Assembly: GCF_020905295.1 (NCBI RefSeq)
Contig: NZ_JAJJMM010000001.1
Span: 4,092,001-4,156,000, forward strand
DNA from: Flavobacterium piscisymbiosum
Lineage (GTDB): Bacteria; Bacteroidota; Bacteroidia; Flavobacteriales; Flavobacteriaceae
Reading direction: 5' to 3'
DNA length: 64,000 nucleotides
The stretch's first letter is position 1, and every line of letters starts with the position of its first letter. Under the pieces are notes generated by a model. That model saw only the letters and a program-made list of their open reading frames with translations, made no database searches and was not told where the DNA came from. The position numbers were made by a program, and so were the translations under genes. Positions 40,921 through 51,299 of this stretch are shown here, in pieces.

Positions 40921-43218
40921 ATGAAAAGTTTAAAATATTCACTAACAGCTTATTTATGTTTGCTTTTTTTAGCCAATGCCAATGCCTCAGAAATAAAAGT
41001 TTCAAACATGGAGGAATTGACAGCAGCTATTTCAAAAGTAAAACCAGGAGACAGAATCGTAATGTCAAATGGAATATGGAAAGACACGGCAATTGATTTT
41101 AATGCAAAAGGAATTTCAAAAGATTCCATTTTTCTGGAAGCGGAAACAGCAGGAAAAGTAATTCTTTCCGGCAATTCTTCCTTGAAATTATCAGGCGAAT
41201 ATTTGGTTGCAAAAGGGCTTTGGTTCAAAGATGGTTACAGCAAATTTGTAATCTCTTTTATGAACAAAAGCAAAGTAGCCAATAATTCAAGAGTAACCAA
41301 TTGCGCGATCACAAATTTTAATCCGGAAACAAAGACAGAATCAAACCATTGGGTAGAATTATGGGGAAAAAACAATCGTTTTGATAACAATTATATCGCT
41401 GGAAAAACAAACGAGGGATGCACTTTGGTCGTTTGGTTAAAAGGCGAAGAAAACCATCAGAATAACCACAGAATTGACCATAATTATTTTGGAGAACGTT
41501 CTCCTTTAGGTTCAAATGGTGGAGAAACCATCCGAATTGGAACAAGCCATAATTCAATGTTTCAATCCAATACAATCGTGGAATGGAACAAGTTTGAAAA
41601 ATGCAATGGCGAAGTAGAAATCATTTCGAACAAATCGTGCAATAACATTTTTAGAAACAATTTATTCTTAGAATCTCAAGGTTCTATGGTTTTTCGTCAT
41701 GGAAATAATTGCCTTGTTGAAAATAATGTTTTCCTTGGAAACAAGCAGCCTTACACTGGTGGAGTTCGAATTATAAATGAAGGTCACACGGTAAAAAACA
41801 ATTACTTCTATGGCTTGACCGGAGAAGATTTTAGAGGTTCGCTGGTCATGATGAACGGCGTTCCAAACAGTCCGCTAAATCGTTACAATCAAGTAAAAAA
41901 TGCGAAGGTAATAGATAATGTGTTTTACAATTCCAGCTCGTTTCAATTAGGCGCCGGAAAAGATGAAGAACGCTCTTTGGCGCCTATTAACTCTACGATT
42001 TATAATAATATTATTTACAATGAAAGCGATACAGATGCGATAGTTTTTTTTGATGATATGAAAGGAATTATATTCAAAGACAATATAATTGACAGTAAAA
42101 GTTCAAAGAAAATAGAAGGCTTCACGGCAAAGAAATTATCGTGGAAAAAAGAAGGCGAAATTTTTATACCAAATGAAAAAAGCGGCATTGATTTTTCTGT
42201 TTTCTCCAAGGTAATGGCAAATAAAACGGGAACTTCTTGGAATCCAAAGACATCAAAAGTTGCTATTCAAGAGCAAACTATTACTGTAGAACCAGGAATT
42301 GGAACTCTGGAAAAAGCAGTAAAAAAAGCAAAAGGAAAAACAAAATTGGTTTTGACACCCGGGAATTATCTTTTGGATCGTTCTATTGTAATTTCTGATG
42401 ACATTTCTATCATAGGTGAAAGTGCCGAAAAAACAATTATCAGCTTCAATCCAGCTGCTGAAAAAGCCTCAAATTATTTGTTCAGAGTGGAATCCGGCGC
42501 AAGATTATCTTTTGAAAATGTAAACCTTACGGCAAAAAATACGGCAGCTATAAAATATGCAATTGTTTCTCCAAAGGAAGATACTCCGGGTTCTTACAGC
42601 ATTTTTGTAAACAAATCAATTATCTCGGATTTCACAAATGCAGAAGGCGGTTCTGTAATTAAAGCTTCAAAAGGAACCTTTGCAGATACTATCAAAATAA
42701 GCAATTCGATTTTGAGAAATAATTTCCGCGGCATCAACCTTTCTTCTGAAAAAGACGACACCGGAAAATACAATTCAGAGAATGTAATCCTGGAAAATAC
42801 AGTTTTTATCGATTTCAGCCAATGGGTTTTGAATTATTACAGGGGTGGAAATGACGAATCGACTGTGGGCGGAAATTTAGTTGTAGATCATTGCATTTTT
42901 ACCAAAACCGGAGCTACAGAAAAAGATATGGTTTTTCAAAACAAAGGAATTGTGAACGTAAAAATTACCAACAGCGTTTTCTTTGACAATCCAAAAGTAA
43001 CGAACCCAATTCGCCTGAACGGAAAAAATAACTCCATTAAAAATTCGGTAATCTACAATTCAGGAGAAATGAAATTATCAGGAAAAGCCGTTTCAGAAAA
43101 TATAATTGATAAAAATCCTTCGTATCAAGAGGTTAAGAATTTTATACTAAAAGATAAATCACCTCTAAAAGCAGCGGGTACAGATAAAAAAGACATTGGA
43201 ATTTTAGTTGTTAAATAA
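40921..43218 (+). CDS. Two-domain PL6 alginate lyase (AlyGC-like)
   Basis: A 765-residue exported lyase with a signal peptide ending ANANA and two right-handed parallel beta-helix domains (about 25-430 and 445-765). The catalytic Lys238 (SNKSC) and Arg259 (VFRHG) are 21 residues apart, and acidic Glu231 and Glu233 precede the Lys by 7 and 5. The exolytic PL6 enzyme AlyGC has the same spacing: calcium ligands Glu213/Glu215, Lys220 and Arg241. It cleaves alginate by beta-elimination, probably as an exo-enzyme preferring guluronate-rich ends. It begins 10 nt after susD and is part of the same operon. Confidence 0.94.
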   Translation: MKSLKYSLTAYLCLLFLANANASEIKVSNMEELTAAISKVKPGDRIVMSNGIWKDTAIDFNAKGISKDSIFLEAETAGKVILSGNSSLKLSGEYLVAKGLWFKDGYSKFVISFMNKSKVANNSRVTNCAITNFNPETKTESNHWVELWGKNNRFDNNYIAGKTNEGCTLVVWLKGEENHQNNHRIDHNYFGERSPLGSNGGETIRIGTSHNSMFQSNTIVEWNKFEKCNGEVEIISNKSCNNIFRNNLFLESQGSMVFRHGNNCLVENNVFLGNKQPYTGGVRIINEGHTVKNNYFYGLTGEDFRGSLVMMNGVPNSPLNRYNQVKNAKVIDNVFYNSSSFQLGAGKDEERSLAPINSTIYNNIIYNESDTDAIVFFDDMKGIIFKDNIIDSKSSKKIEGFTAKKLSWKKEGEIFIPNEKSGIDFSVFSKVMANKTGTSWNPKTSKVAIQEQTITVEPGIGTLEKAVKKAKGKTKLVLTPGNYLLDRSIVISDDISIIGESAEKTIISFNPAAEKASNYLFRVESGARLSFENVNLTAKNTAAIKYAIVSPKEDTPGSYSIFVNKSIISDFTNAEGGSVIKASKGTFADTIKISNSILRNNFRGINLSSEKDDTGKYNSENVILENTVFIDFSQWVLNYYRGGNDESTVGGNLVVDHCIFTKTGATEKDMVFQNKGIVNVKITNSVFFDNPKVTNPIRLNGKNNSIKNSVIYNSGEMKLSGKAVSENIIDKNPSYQEVKNFILKDKSPLKAAGTDKKDIGILVVK

Positions 43219-43233
43219 TTTTAAAAAAAATAT

Positions 43234-44670
43234 ATGAGAAGTACAATACTTAAAAATATTTACAAATCAATCTGTTTTGTTCTTGTAGCTGCAGTTTTTG
43301 CCTGCGATGCTAATGTAGAAGTAGATCAGACTTTTGAAGAAATATTGGCAGCACAACCAACAGTGGCATCATTTGCCCCAGCGTCTGCACCCATCCAAAG
43401 CCTGGTAACCATTACTGGAACAAACTTAAATTTCGTAACTCACGCTTACATTGGTGACGTCGCAGCTGAAATTTATTCTCGTGAAAACCAGCATACTTTA
43501 ATCATAAAAGTACCAGCCAGTGCAACAGGTGGTACTATCAGATTGACAACAGATTCTAATAAGGAAGCTTCATCAGCAGAGAGTTTGACAATCATTTACC
43601 CGGTTCCGGAAATTAAATCTGATATTCCGGTAATGTCGGCGGTAAATGAAGTTATTACGATTACGGGAAAAAATCTTCAAGTGGTAACAAGAGTAACTTT
43701 TGGAACCGTTGACGGAATTATCGAACACCAGGATGACCGAACTCTAATTGTGAAAACGCCAAACACAGGACCAAGCCCATTGACTTTAAAGTACAGCTAC
43801 AACACAGTTTCGGGCGAAGTTTCGGTTCCTTTAAACGACAATTATACCATCGATATTCCAACTCCGGAAGTTTCCGGTTTCCCAAAAGCAGTCTTAAAAA
43901 ACACGCAAGTGGTTATTGGAGGAACAGATATGAATTTAGTTACGGCAATTAGTTTTGGCGGAACTGCAATTGCAACTTTTGACGTAACCCCAACCAGCGT
44001 TTCATTCGCACCGCCGGTAAATTTGCCAACCGGGTTTTATGTAATCAATTTGATTTATGGGGGCGGACTAGTAGTTTCAAGTCCGCAAGTGGCATACATC
44101 AATCGTGATGTTCAGACGTATTTTAACTTTGAAACACAAGGAATAGAGGTAATTACTGCGGGTCAGGCTGCACAAATTACGGCTAACCAACTTAACGGAA
44201 CAGTAGAGCAGCCTCCGTTTCCAAGCAGTACAAGTTACCATCACTTAAAAATGAAGTCTCCAACAGATAATGGAAGCAGTATCGCATACATGAGATTCTC
44301 TCTTGCCACAAACACCACTTGGAAAACAGCATTTGACAACGGTGCTTTTAATAACAATCCGGTATTGCATTTTTGGTTGAATACAAACAATACTACGCCA
44401 ACATTACGCTTGTACGCAACTGCTGCAGCAAGCAAAAAACTGGTTCATTATAATACAAATGGAAAATGGGTTTTAGTAGCTGTTCGTTTAAGAGATATGT
44501 TTCCAACGGTTACAGCTTCTGATTTCGCAGGCGGAAACTACATGAGAATGAATTACCTGACAGATAATCAAGCCAATATTCCTTTAGAAGTGAACACAGA
44601 TTGGTACATCATCACTGATGAAGTTTTGACAGGAGTTGGAGCAGTCGATTTGACAAGCTCTTTTAATTAA
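43234..44670 (+). CDS. Surface glycan-binding lipoprotein with three IPT/TIG domains (SusE/F position)
   Basis: A 478-residue lipoprotein (lipobox VFAC, Cys24). Three IPT/TIG immunoglobulin-like repeats follow: about 37-120 (opens TVASFAPASAPIQSLVTITG), 122-203 (PVMSAVNEVITITGKNL) and 208-290 (FPKAVLKNTQVVIGG). A distinct C-terminal beta-rich domain of about 185 residues, with aromatic patches such as HYNTNGKWVL and NTDWYIIT, probably binds the glycan. Proteins in this position between susD and the enzymes extend from the cell surface to hold polysaccharide; alginate is the expected ligand. Confidence 0.86.
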   Translation: MRSTILKNIYKSICFVLVAAVFACDANVEVDQTFEEILAAQPTVASFAPASAPIQSLVTITGTNLNFVTHAYIGDVAAEIYSRENQHTLIIKVPASATGGTIRLTTDSNKEASSAESLTIIYPVPEIKSDIPVMSAVNEVITITGKNLQVVTRVTFGTVDGIIEHQDDRTLIVKTPNTGPSPLTLKYSYNTVSGEVSVPLNDNYTIDIPTPEVSGFPKAVLKNTQVVIGGTDMNLVTAISFGGTAIATFDVTPTSVSFAPPVNLPTGFYVINLIYGGGLVVSSPQVAYINRDVQTYFNFETQGIEVITAGQAAQITANQLNGTVEQPPFPSSTSYHHLKMKSPTDNGSSIAYMRFSLATNTTWKTAFDNGAFNNNPVLHFWLNTNNTTPTLRLYATAAASKKLVHYNTNGKWVLVAVRLRDMFPTVTASDFAGGNYMRMNYLTDNQANIPLEVNTDWYIITDEVLTGVGAVDLTSSFN

Positions 44671-44681
44671 AAAATACAAGG

Positions 44682-46892
44682 ATGAAAATTAAAACCATAA
44701 AAGCAATAGGGCTTACAGTACTTTTTTTAGTGCTTTCAGATACTGCTTTTGCCCAACAATATGAGCCTCTGTTACTTTTGTCAAAATCTGAAGCAAAGAA
44801 TATCAGTCAGCATTTAGGTGACTATAAAATTTTAGAAAAATCTTTTTCAAAAGTAAAAAAGGATGCTGATAAAGCATTGGAAAATAAAATTGAAGTACCA
44901 ATTCCTGTAGATAATGGTGGTGGTTACACGCACGAAAAACACAAAAAAAATTACAGAGAATTGTATTATGCAGGATTGGCTTTTCAAGTTACCGGCGAAA
45001 AAAAATATGCCAAATTCGTTGAAGAATTGCTTTTGGAATATGCCAGGATTTATCCAGGTCTGCCCCTGCATCCAAAGAGAAAAGCAGAGCAGAATTCCGG
45101 AAAATTATTCTGGCAGGGGCTGAACGATTGCGTTTGGCTGGTACATGGAATCCAGGCGTATGATTTGGTTAAAGAAAGCATCGATGCAAAAAATCGTGAA
45201 ATTATAGAAAGAGATGTTTTTAGAAGTATGGTTGCCTTTTTAAGCGAAAGCGAAGGCGGTAAGGATACCTTCAATAAAATCCACAATCATGGAACCTGGT
45301 CTGTAGCCGGAGTGGGAATGACAGGTTATGTATTAGGTGATAAAGATATGGTGGAACGTGCATTGACCGGTTCGGCAAAAGACAAAAAAACAGGATTTCT
45401 GAAACAAATTGATATGCTTTTTTCGCCTGACGGATATTATTCTGAAGGACCATATTATCAACGATATGCATTGCAGCCGTTTATGGTTTTTGCAGAAGCC
45501 ATCAATAGAAATCAGCCGGAGCTAAAGATTTTTGAATATAGAAAGCAATTGCTTAAAAAAGCATTAAACACGGTTTTGCAATTGACGGATGCCAAGGGTT
45601 ATTTCTTCCCGATAAATGATGCTTTGAAGGAGAAAAATTATATGACAGAAGAATTGGTTTTTGCCACAAATATTGTCTTTGAAAATTATAACGATGCTTC
45701 GGTTTTGCCGGTTATTCAACAGCAAAATGAAGTTTCAATTACAGGACCGGGTTTAAAATCTGCAGAAGCTGTAAATGGAATGAAGAAGCAGGAATTCGTA
45801 AAAAAACCGTTGATTATTACAGACGGGCCAGAAGGAACATCAGGTGGTTTGGCGCTTTTCAGAATGCATACGAAGAAAAAAGACGAACAGTTGACAGCAG
45901 TTTTCAAATTTGCTTCGCAAGGTATGGGACATGGGCATTTTGATCGTTTGGGAATACTGCTTTTCAATAATGACAAAGAGATTTTGCAAGATTACGGCGC
46001 GGCTCGTTTCTTAAATGTAGAATCAAAAAGCGGTGGAAGATATTTGGATGAAAATAAGACCTGGGCACAAACTTCAGTTGCACATAATACGGTAATTATT
46101 GATGAAAAATCACATTTCGATGGAGATTGGAAAGAAGCTGAAAAACAAGTACCAAAAACAATTTTCTCTGATATTTCGTCTCCGGAAAAAATACAGATTG
46201 CAAGTGCTTTGGAAGTAAATGCATATCCTGGCGTTGAAATGCAAAGAACAGTTGCTTTGATTGGAGCTGATACGCCTTTTATAGTCGATATCTTTTCTTT
46301 AAAATCAAAAGAAAACCATCAATACGACTTGAACTTTATGTTCAGCGGTCACATTATGGAAACCGATTTTAAATACGAACCAGCCTTGACAACGCTTTCT
46401 CCATTAGGAAAAAATAACGGTTACCAGCATTTATGGAAGTTGGCAGAAGCCAAGGGAAATCAAGGGATTTCAAAATTTACCTGGTTAAATGACAGCCGTT
46501 TTTACACGATTTCAACTTTGACAGATGATACAAATAGTCTGGTTTTAACAAGACTTGGAGCAAATGATCCAAATTTCAACTTGAGAAATGAATCGGGTTA
46601 TATGGTAAGAACGAAAGACAAGAAAAATTACACATTTGTCAGTATTATTGAGCCTCACGGAAGCTTTGACCCAAAACTAGAGTCGGTTCAGGACCCGCAT
46701 TCAAAAGTAGAAAGTATTCAAATTTTGAAACAAGATGATAATTATACAGCAGTTTTGGTGACTTTCAAAAATAAGAAATCATACACGTTGGCATTTTCAA
46801 ATAAAGAAGCAAAACCCGATTCAAAACATAAGGTTTCCATTAACGGAAAAAATATGGAGTGGAAAGGAAATTACATATTAATTACAAATTAG
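44682..46892 (+). CDS. PL17 oligoalginate lyase
   Basis: A 736-residue exported enzyme with a signal peptide (ending TAFAQ). The alpha/alpha toroid (about 30-370) carries Asn202-His203 in IHNHGTWSV and Tyr258 in EGPYYQRYA, the residues that serve as neutraliser and catalytic acid/base in the PL17 enzyme Alg17C. The heparinase II/III-like C-terminal beta-sheet domain (about 380-736) includes GMGHGHFDRLGILLFNND, with the expected metal-binding His. It degrades alginate oligomers exolytically to unsaturated monouronate, which rearranges to DEH. The spacing of 11 nt from the preceding gene supports one operon. Confidence 0.95.
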   Translation: MKIKTIKAIGLTVLFLVLSDTAFAQQYEPLLLLSKSEAKNISQHLGDYKILEKSFSKVKKDADKALENKIEVPIPVDNGGGYTHEKHKKNYRELYYAGLAFQVTGEKKYAKFVEELLLEYARIYPGLPLHPKRKAEQNSGKLFWQGLNDCVWLVHGIQAYDLVKESIDAKNREIIERDVFRSMVAFLSESEGGKDTFNKIHNHGTWSVAGVGMTGYVLGDKDMVERALTGSAKDKKTGFLKQIDMLFSPDGYYSEGPYYQRYALQPFMVFAEAINRNQPELKIFEYRKQLLKKALNTVLQLTDAKGYFFPINDALKEKNYMTEELVFATNIVFENYNDASVLPVIQQQNEVSITGPGLKSAEAVNGMKKQEFVKKPLIITDGPEGTSGGLALFRMHTKKKDEQLTAVFKFASQGMGHGHFDRLGILLFNNDKEILQDYGAARFLNVESKSGGRYLDENKTWAQTSVAHNTVIIDEKSHFDGDWKEAEKQVPKTIFSDISSPEKIQIASALEVNAYPGVEMQRTVALIGADTPFIVDIFSLKSKENHQYDLNFMFSGHIMETDFKYEPALTTLSPLGKNNGYQHLWKLAEAKGNQGISKFTWLNDSRFYTISTLTDDTNSLVLTRLGANDPNFNLRNESGYMVRTKDKKNYTFVSIIEPHGSFDPKLESVQDPHSKVESIQILKQDDNYTAVLVTFKNKKSYTLAFSNKEAKPDSKHKVSINGKNMEWKGNYILITN

Positions 46893-46898
46893 GACAAA

Positions 46899-47240
46899 AT
46901 GAATATTAAAACAGAAGCATTTTATGTAGAAAACGAAAATCCCTGGGAAACAGTTTCTCAAGGTGTAAAAAGACAAATTACAGGTTATGATGTCAGTATT
47001 ATGATGGTAAAAGTATCCTTTGAAACAGGAGGAATCGGTCCCATTCACCAGCATTATCATTCGCAGACTTCTTATGTAGTTTCAGGAAAATTTGAAGTGA
47101 CAATTAATAACGAAAAGAAAATTCTTCAAACAGGAGACGCTTTTTACATTGAGCCCAATATTCTTCACGGAGCAATTTGTCTCGAAGCCGGAATGTTAAT
47201 AGATGTTTTCAGCCCCATCAGAGAAGATTTTTTACCGTAA
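46899..47240 (+). CDS. kdgF: KdgF-type cupin for unsaturated uronate ring opening
   Basis: A 113-residue single-domain cupin. The metal site is formed by His50, His52, Gln56 and His90 (GPIHQHYHSQTSYV and PNILHGA), and the first cupin motif ends GKFEV. KdgF accelerates the conversion of 4,5-unsaturated monouronates, the products of PL17, into the linear ketose DEH. It starts 6 nt after the PL17 gene, which is the expected metabolic order. Confidence 0.9.
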   Translation: MNIKTEAFYVENENPWETVSQGVKRQITGYDVSIMMVKVSFETGGIGPIHQHYHSQTSYVVSGKFEVTINNEKKILQTGDAFYIEPNILHGAICLEAGMLIDVFSPIREDFLP

Positions 47241-47446
47241 TCCCTGCCTGCTGCAAGACGTTGAAGTAGCTAATAAACCAATATTTAATCAATAAGGTTT
47301 TAGAGCCGTTGATAAAAGTATAAATAAAGAAGGAATTGTGGATATGTGAGGTTTTGCATCTGTAAACGTGCAGTGCGAAAAAAACGTAAAGACCTATTAA
47401 GTAGTTAAATAGTAATCTGGCTTGAAAAAGCCTTTTAAAGTAAATT

Positions 47447-48712
47447 ATGAAAGTAAAAGGATTAAGATGGTGGATCATTACCTTGATTGGTATTGCAACA
47501 ATCATCAATTACATCGACCGTTCTGCATTATCGATTATGTGGCCGGCTATAAGCAAGGATTTGCAAATGGATGAAAAAGATTATGCTTTTGTACTCAATT
47601 GCTTCATGATCGCTTATGCCGTGGGACAATCTTTATCGGGCAAGCTTTTTGACAAAATTGGTACGCGTCTTGGGTTTGTAATTGCCATCGGAGTCTGGTC
47701 GCTTTCTTCGTTACTTCATTTTGCTGCAAAAGGTGTAATGTCATTAACATTAGTAAGGGTGACACTCGGAATTTCTGAAGCCGGCAACTGGCCAGGCGCC
47801 GTAAAAAGTAACTCTGAATGGTTTCCTTTAAAAGAAAGGGCAATTGCACAAGGAATTTTTAATGCAGGAGCTTCTATTGGAAATGTAATTGCACCACTTT
47901 TTATCGCTTACATGTTTGCAGGTTATGGATGGAAAACAACCTTTGTCGTTATTGGTGCTATGGGATTAATCTGGATTATTCCGTGGTTAATTGTTTATAA
48001 AAAACTTCCAAAAGACCATCCCTGGATTACTGAAGAGGAGAGAAGATTAATCTTAGACGGAAAAGCAGCAACATCAACAGTAGAAGAAGATCAAGTAAAA
48101 GGTAAATCAATATCAGAAATACTCTCTTTTAAAGAAAGTTGGGGCGTCATTGCCTGTCGCTTTTTTATGGAACCAATATGGTGGCTTTTTGTGGGTTGGA
48201 TGCCTTTATATCTTCAAAAAACGTATGGTTTTGATGTAAAGCAAATAGGTCTTTTTGCCTGGGTTCCTTATGTTGGAGCAGCAATAGGAAGTTTAGCAGG
48301 CGGATGGTGTTCCGGAATGATTATAGCCAAAACACAATCGGTTGACAAAGGACGAAAAATTGCCATTATCATTGGCGGAGTCATTATGTTTTTAGGATTA
48401 TTGGCCACCATATTTTACGGAGACACACCACTGAAATTCGTGGTAATCGTTTCTTTCGTATTGTTTGGATTTCAGTTTGCGATTGGAAATATTCAAACAT
48501 TACCCAGCGACTTGATGGATAAAAAATCAGTGGGAACATTGGCCGGTTTAGGAGGTTCAATAGGAGTTGTTTCTGTTATTTTAATGAATTTTATGATCCC
48601 CGTAATCACCCAGACATCCTATACTCCGGCATTTATTATCATTGCCGCCTTTGTGCCGCTGGGAGTCGTTTCAGTCTTCGCATTAATCAGGAAAATACAG
48701 CCAGTAAAATAG
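47447..48712 (+). CDS. MFS hexuronate/DEH transporter (ExuT/ACS family)
   Basis: A 421-residue inner-membrane symporter with twelve helices. The anion:cation symporter signature region RWWIITLIGIATIINYIDRS opens the first helix, the cytoplasmic loop 2-3 reads GKLFDKIGTRLGFV, and GISEAGNWPGAVK lies in helix 4. Relatives carry galacturonate, glucuronate or DEH. In alginate loci such a transporter brings DEH or unsaturated uronates from periplasm to cytoplasm. The 206-nt gap before it holds no gene and may carry an internal promoter. Confidence 0.91.
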   Translation: MKVKGLRWWIITLIGIATIINYIDRSALSIMWPAISKDLQMDEKDYAFVLNCFMIAYAVGQSLSGKLFDKIGTRLGFVIAIGVWSLSSLLHFAAKGVMSLTLVRVTLGISEAGNWPGAVKSNSEWFPLKERAIAQGIFNAGASIGNVIAPLFIAYMFAGYGWKTTFVVIGAMGLIWIIPWLIVYKKLPKDHPWITEEERRLILDGKAATSTVEEDQVKGKSISEILSFKESWGVIACRFFMEPIWWLFVGWMPLYLQKTYGFDVKQIGLFAWVPYVGAAIGSLAGGWCSGMIIAKTQSVDKGRKIAIIIGGVIMFLGLLATIFYGDTPLKFVVIVSFVLFGFQFAIGNIQTLPSDLMDKKSVGTLAGLGGSIGVVSVILMNFMIPVITQTSYTPAFIIIAAFVPLGVVSVFALIRKIQPVK

Positions 48713-48747
48713 TTAGAATTTAAATAAACATTATAAATAGAATCAAA

Positions 48748-49500
48748 ATGAAATTAAAAGGAAAAACAGCCGTAGTAACAGGCGGAGCAAGAGATATTGG
48801 AAGAGAAGTCGCTATCAAATTAGCTAAAGAAGGTGCCAATGTTGTCGTAAATTATTATTTAAACCAAGAAGATGGGGACACGACTTTGAAATTAATAGAG
48901 GAAGCCGGCGGAAAAGCCATTATCGTGCAAGGTGATATGACAAAACAGGAAGATATCGATACCCTGGTAAGCGAATCTAAAAAAGCTTTTGGTGAAGAGG
49001 TACACGTTTTAGTAAACGTTGCCGGAGGCCTGATCGCTCGTAAAACAATTGAAGAAATGGACGTAGATTTCTTTGATGTGATGATTAATGTGAATTTTAA
49101 ATCTGTTTTCCTGGTAACAAAAGCATTCAAGCCATTGATGAAATCAGGTGCTTCAATCATCAACTTCGCTTCTCAGGCGGGTCGTGACGGTGGTGGTCCG
49201 GGTGCTGCACTTTATGCTTCTGCAAAAGGTGCTGTGATGACTTATACAAGAGGCTTGGCAAAAGAATTTGGTCCTCAGGGGATCCGTGTAAATGCGCTTT
49301 GCCCAGGGATGATTGCAACAGCTTTCCATGATACTTTTACAAAACCGGAAGTTCGTACAAACGTGGCAAACGGAACACCTTTGAGAAGAGAAGGAAAAGC
49401 ATCTGAAGTAGCTGATTTAGTAGCTTACCTGGCTTCTGACGAATCTTCTTTCCTGACAGGGAACAACATTGATATCAACGGTGGTTTGGCATTTAGTTAA
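48748..49500 (+). CDS. SDR, DEH reductase of alginate catabolism
   Basis: A 250-residue classical SDR. The cofactor motif is TGGARDIGRE (residues 11-20), with Asp-Ile-Gly where Gly-Ile-Gly is usual; catalytic Ser and YASAKGAV follow near 140-165, and the protein ends in FLTGNNIDINGG. Together with KdgK and KdgA directly downstream, its job is very probably reduction of 4-deoxy-5-keto-uronate (DEH) to 2-keto-3-deoxygluconate with NAD(P)H. Within the SDR fold the substrate is assigned from the operon. Confidence 0.9.
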   Translation: MKLKGKTAVVTGGARDIGREVAIKLAKEGANVVVNYYLNQEDGDTTLKLIEEAGGKAIIVQGDMTKQEDIDTLVSESKKAFGEEVHVLVNVAGGLIARKTIEEMDVDFFDVMINVNFKSVFLVTKAFKPLMKSGASIINFASQAGRDGGGPGAALYASAKGAVMTYTRGLAKEFGPQGIRVNALCPGMIATAFHDTFTKPEVRTNVANGTPLRREGKASEVADLVAYLASDESSFLTGNNIDINGGLAFS

Positions 49501-49519
49501 TAATTTAGAATAAAAATAA

Positions 49520-50527
49520 ATGAAGAAAGTAGTCACTTTTGGTGAAATACTAGCCAGGTTGACACCTCCGGGATTTAAAAAAATATCCCAGACCAATCAG
49601 CTTGAAATTTATTATGGAGGGACCGAGACAAATGTTTCGGTTTCCCTTTCCATTTTAGGTTGCAAAGCTGTTCACGTTAGCCGGGTTTCAGATGATTTCT
49701 TAGGCAAAGCTGCTATTTGCAATCTAAAAAGTAATGGAGTCGATACTTCTTTTGTACAAAAAGGGGAAGAACCTTTGGGCTTATATTTTGCAGAACCTGG
49801 AGCTGTTGTTCGTTCGGGTGTCATTGCTTACAACCGAAATCATTCGGCTTTCAGAGCATTAAAACCAAATTCAATTCCGTGGGTTTCAATCTTAAAAGAT
49901 GCCGACTGGTTTCACTGGACAGGAATTACACCTGCTCATTCTGAAAATAATTTTCTGGCTTTAAAAGAAGGTTTGATGGTTGCCAAAGAAATGGGAGTAA
50001 CCGTTTCTTGTGATCCTGCATACCGGGCCGGACTTTGGAAATATGGAAGAAAAGCTGGTGAAGCCTTAAAAGAATTAGTAGCTCTTTCAGATGTTTTTAT
50101 CGGAGGATCTGAAGAATTCAATGAACTTTTAGGCACTGATTTTTCGTTTTCTGATGAAGATTTTAAAGACGGAAGCAAGGCATTGATGGCACAATTTCCC
50201 AGGCTGAAAAAGGTTTATGACAAGACAAGAACCGGAAAGAATGCGTCGTGGCACAAAATCGAAGCCCGAATGTGGAATGGTAAAGATATGTTTTCCTGCG
50301 AACCGATTGAAATAACCCACATCGTAGACCGAATAGGGACAGGAGATGCGTTTGCAGCCGGAGCGATTTTTGGAGAACTCCATAATTTTTCTGAAGAAGA
50401 TTCGGTGGCTTTTGCCAATGCAGCTTGTGCCATAAAACATACGATCGAAGGTGACGCCAATTTGGCCGACTTTAACGAAATAAACCAAATTGCGGAAGGA
50501 AATACTTCCGGTAGATTAATACGATAA
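49520..50527 (+). CDS. kdgK: 2-keto-3-deoxygluconate kinase
   Basis: A 335-residue PfkB-family sugar kinase. It opens VTFGEILARLTPPG, followed by GGTETNVSVSLSILG (first PfkB signature) and the catalytic DRIGTGDAFAAGAIFG near residue 270-285, with the GTGD anion hole and catalytic Asp. It phosphorylates KDG to KDPG with ATP. The stop is 3 nt before the aldolase start. Confidence 0.93.
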   Translation: MKKVVTFGEILARLTPPGFKKISQTNQLEIYYGGTETNVSVSLSILGCKAVHVSRVSDDFLGKAAICNLKSNGVDTSFVQKGEEPLGLYFAEPGAVVRSGVIAYNRNHSAFRALKPNSIPWVSILKDADWFHWTGITPAHSENNFLALKEGLMVAKEMGVTVSCDPAYRAGLWKYGRKAGEALKELVALSDVFIGGSEEFNELLGTDFSFSDEDFKDGSKALMAQFPRLKKVYDKTRTGKNASWHKIEARMWNGKDMFSCEPIEITHIVDRIGTGDAFAAGAIFGELHNFSEEDSVAFANAACAIKHTIEGDANLADFNEINQIAEGNTSGRLIR

Positions 50528-50530
50528 ACA

Positions 50531-51202
50531 ATGGCAGGATTTTCAAAATTACAGGTTTTAAATGCGATAAATGAAAACGGAATAGTTCCCGTTTTTTACC
50601 ACCAGGAAGCGAATGTCTGCAAAGAAATTCTGAAAGCGGTCTATGATGGAGGTATTCGGATTTTTGAATTTACAAATAGGGGAGACAACGCCCACAAGGT
50701 TTTTGAAGAATTGGTGACTTTCGCCCAGGAAAAACTTCCGAATTTAATCTTGGGAATCGGTTCGGTAATTGATGCGGGAACTGCTTCATTATATATTCAG
50801 AGTGGTGCCAATTTTATAGTTGCGCCAATTGTTAACCATGAAGTTGCTTCAACTTGCAATAGAAGAAAAATCCCCTGGATGCCGGGTTGTGGTTCTTTGA
50901 CCGAAATTAATTATGCTGAAAGTCTTGGTGCTGATATCGTAAAGATTTTTCCGGCACAGCAGGTTGGTGGCCCAGAATTTATAAAAGCAGTAAAAGGTCC
51001 GTGTCCGTGGTCAAACATTATGCCAACAGGCGGTGTACAACCTGAAGACGAAAATCTAAAAGAGTGGTTTTCTGCAGGCGCACATTGCGTTGGCTTAGGT
51101 TCTCAGCTTTTTGTAAAAAATAAAGAAGGTCATTTTGATTTTGAAGAAATTAAGAGGGCAGCAAAATTATCTGTTGAAGCGTTTAAGAAGTATAAAAAGT
51201 AA
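50531..51202 (+). CDS. kdgA: KDPG/KHG aldolase
   Basis: A 223-residue class I aldolase of the Eda family. The Schiff-base lysine is Lys138 in ADIVKIFPAQQVG; the catalytic glutamate lies in the IFEFTNRGDNA segment, and IMPTGGVQPE forms the phosphate site. It splits KDPG to pyruvate and glyceraldehyde 3-phosphate, finishing the alginate route. It is translationally close to kdgK. Confidence 0.94.
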   Translation: MAGFSKLQVLNAINENGIVPVFYHQEANVCKEILKAVYDGGIRIFEFTNRGDNAHKVFEELVTFAQEKLPNLILGIGSVIDAGTASLYIQSGANFIVAPIVNHEVASTCNRRKIPWMPGCGSLTEINYAESLGADIVKIFPAQQVGGPEFIKAVKGPCPWSNIMPTGGVQPEDENLKEWFSAGAHCVGLGSQLFVKNKEGHFDFEEIKRAAKLSVEAFKKYKK

Positions 51203-51299
51203 GCTTAAGTCAAACATTTAGCTTTGCTAAACTTTACAAAAAAGCTTAAATGCAAAATAAAATAAGGTTTCGCAAAGAAAAAATAATTAATCCGGAAAC

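Noticed and set aside
49503..49519. TTTAGAATAAAAATAAA, similar to the candidate Fur box
   Set aside because: Only the left part matches; the right arm is broken and the site is inside the alginate operon just before kdgK.
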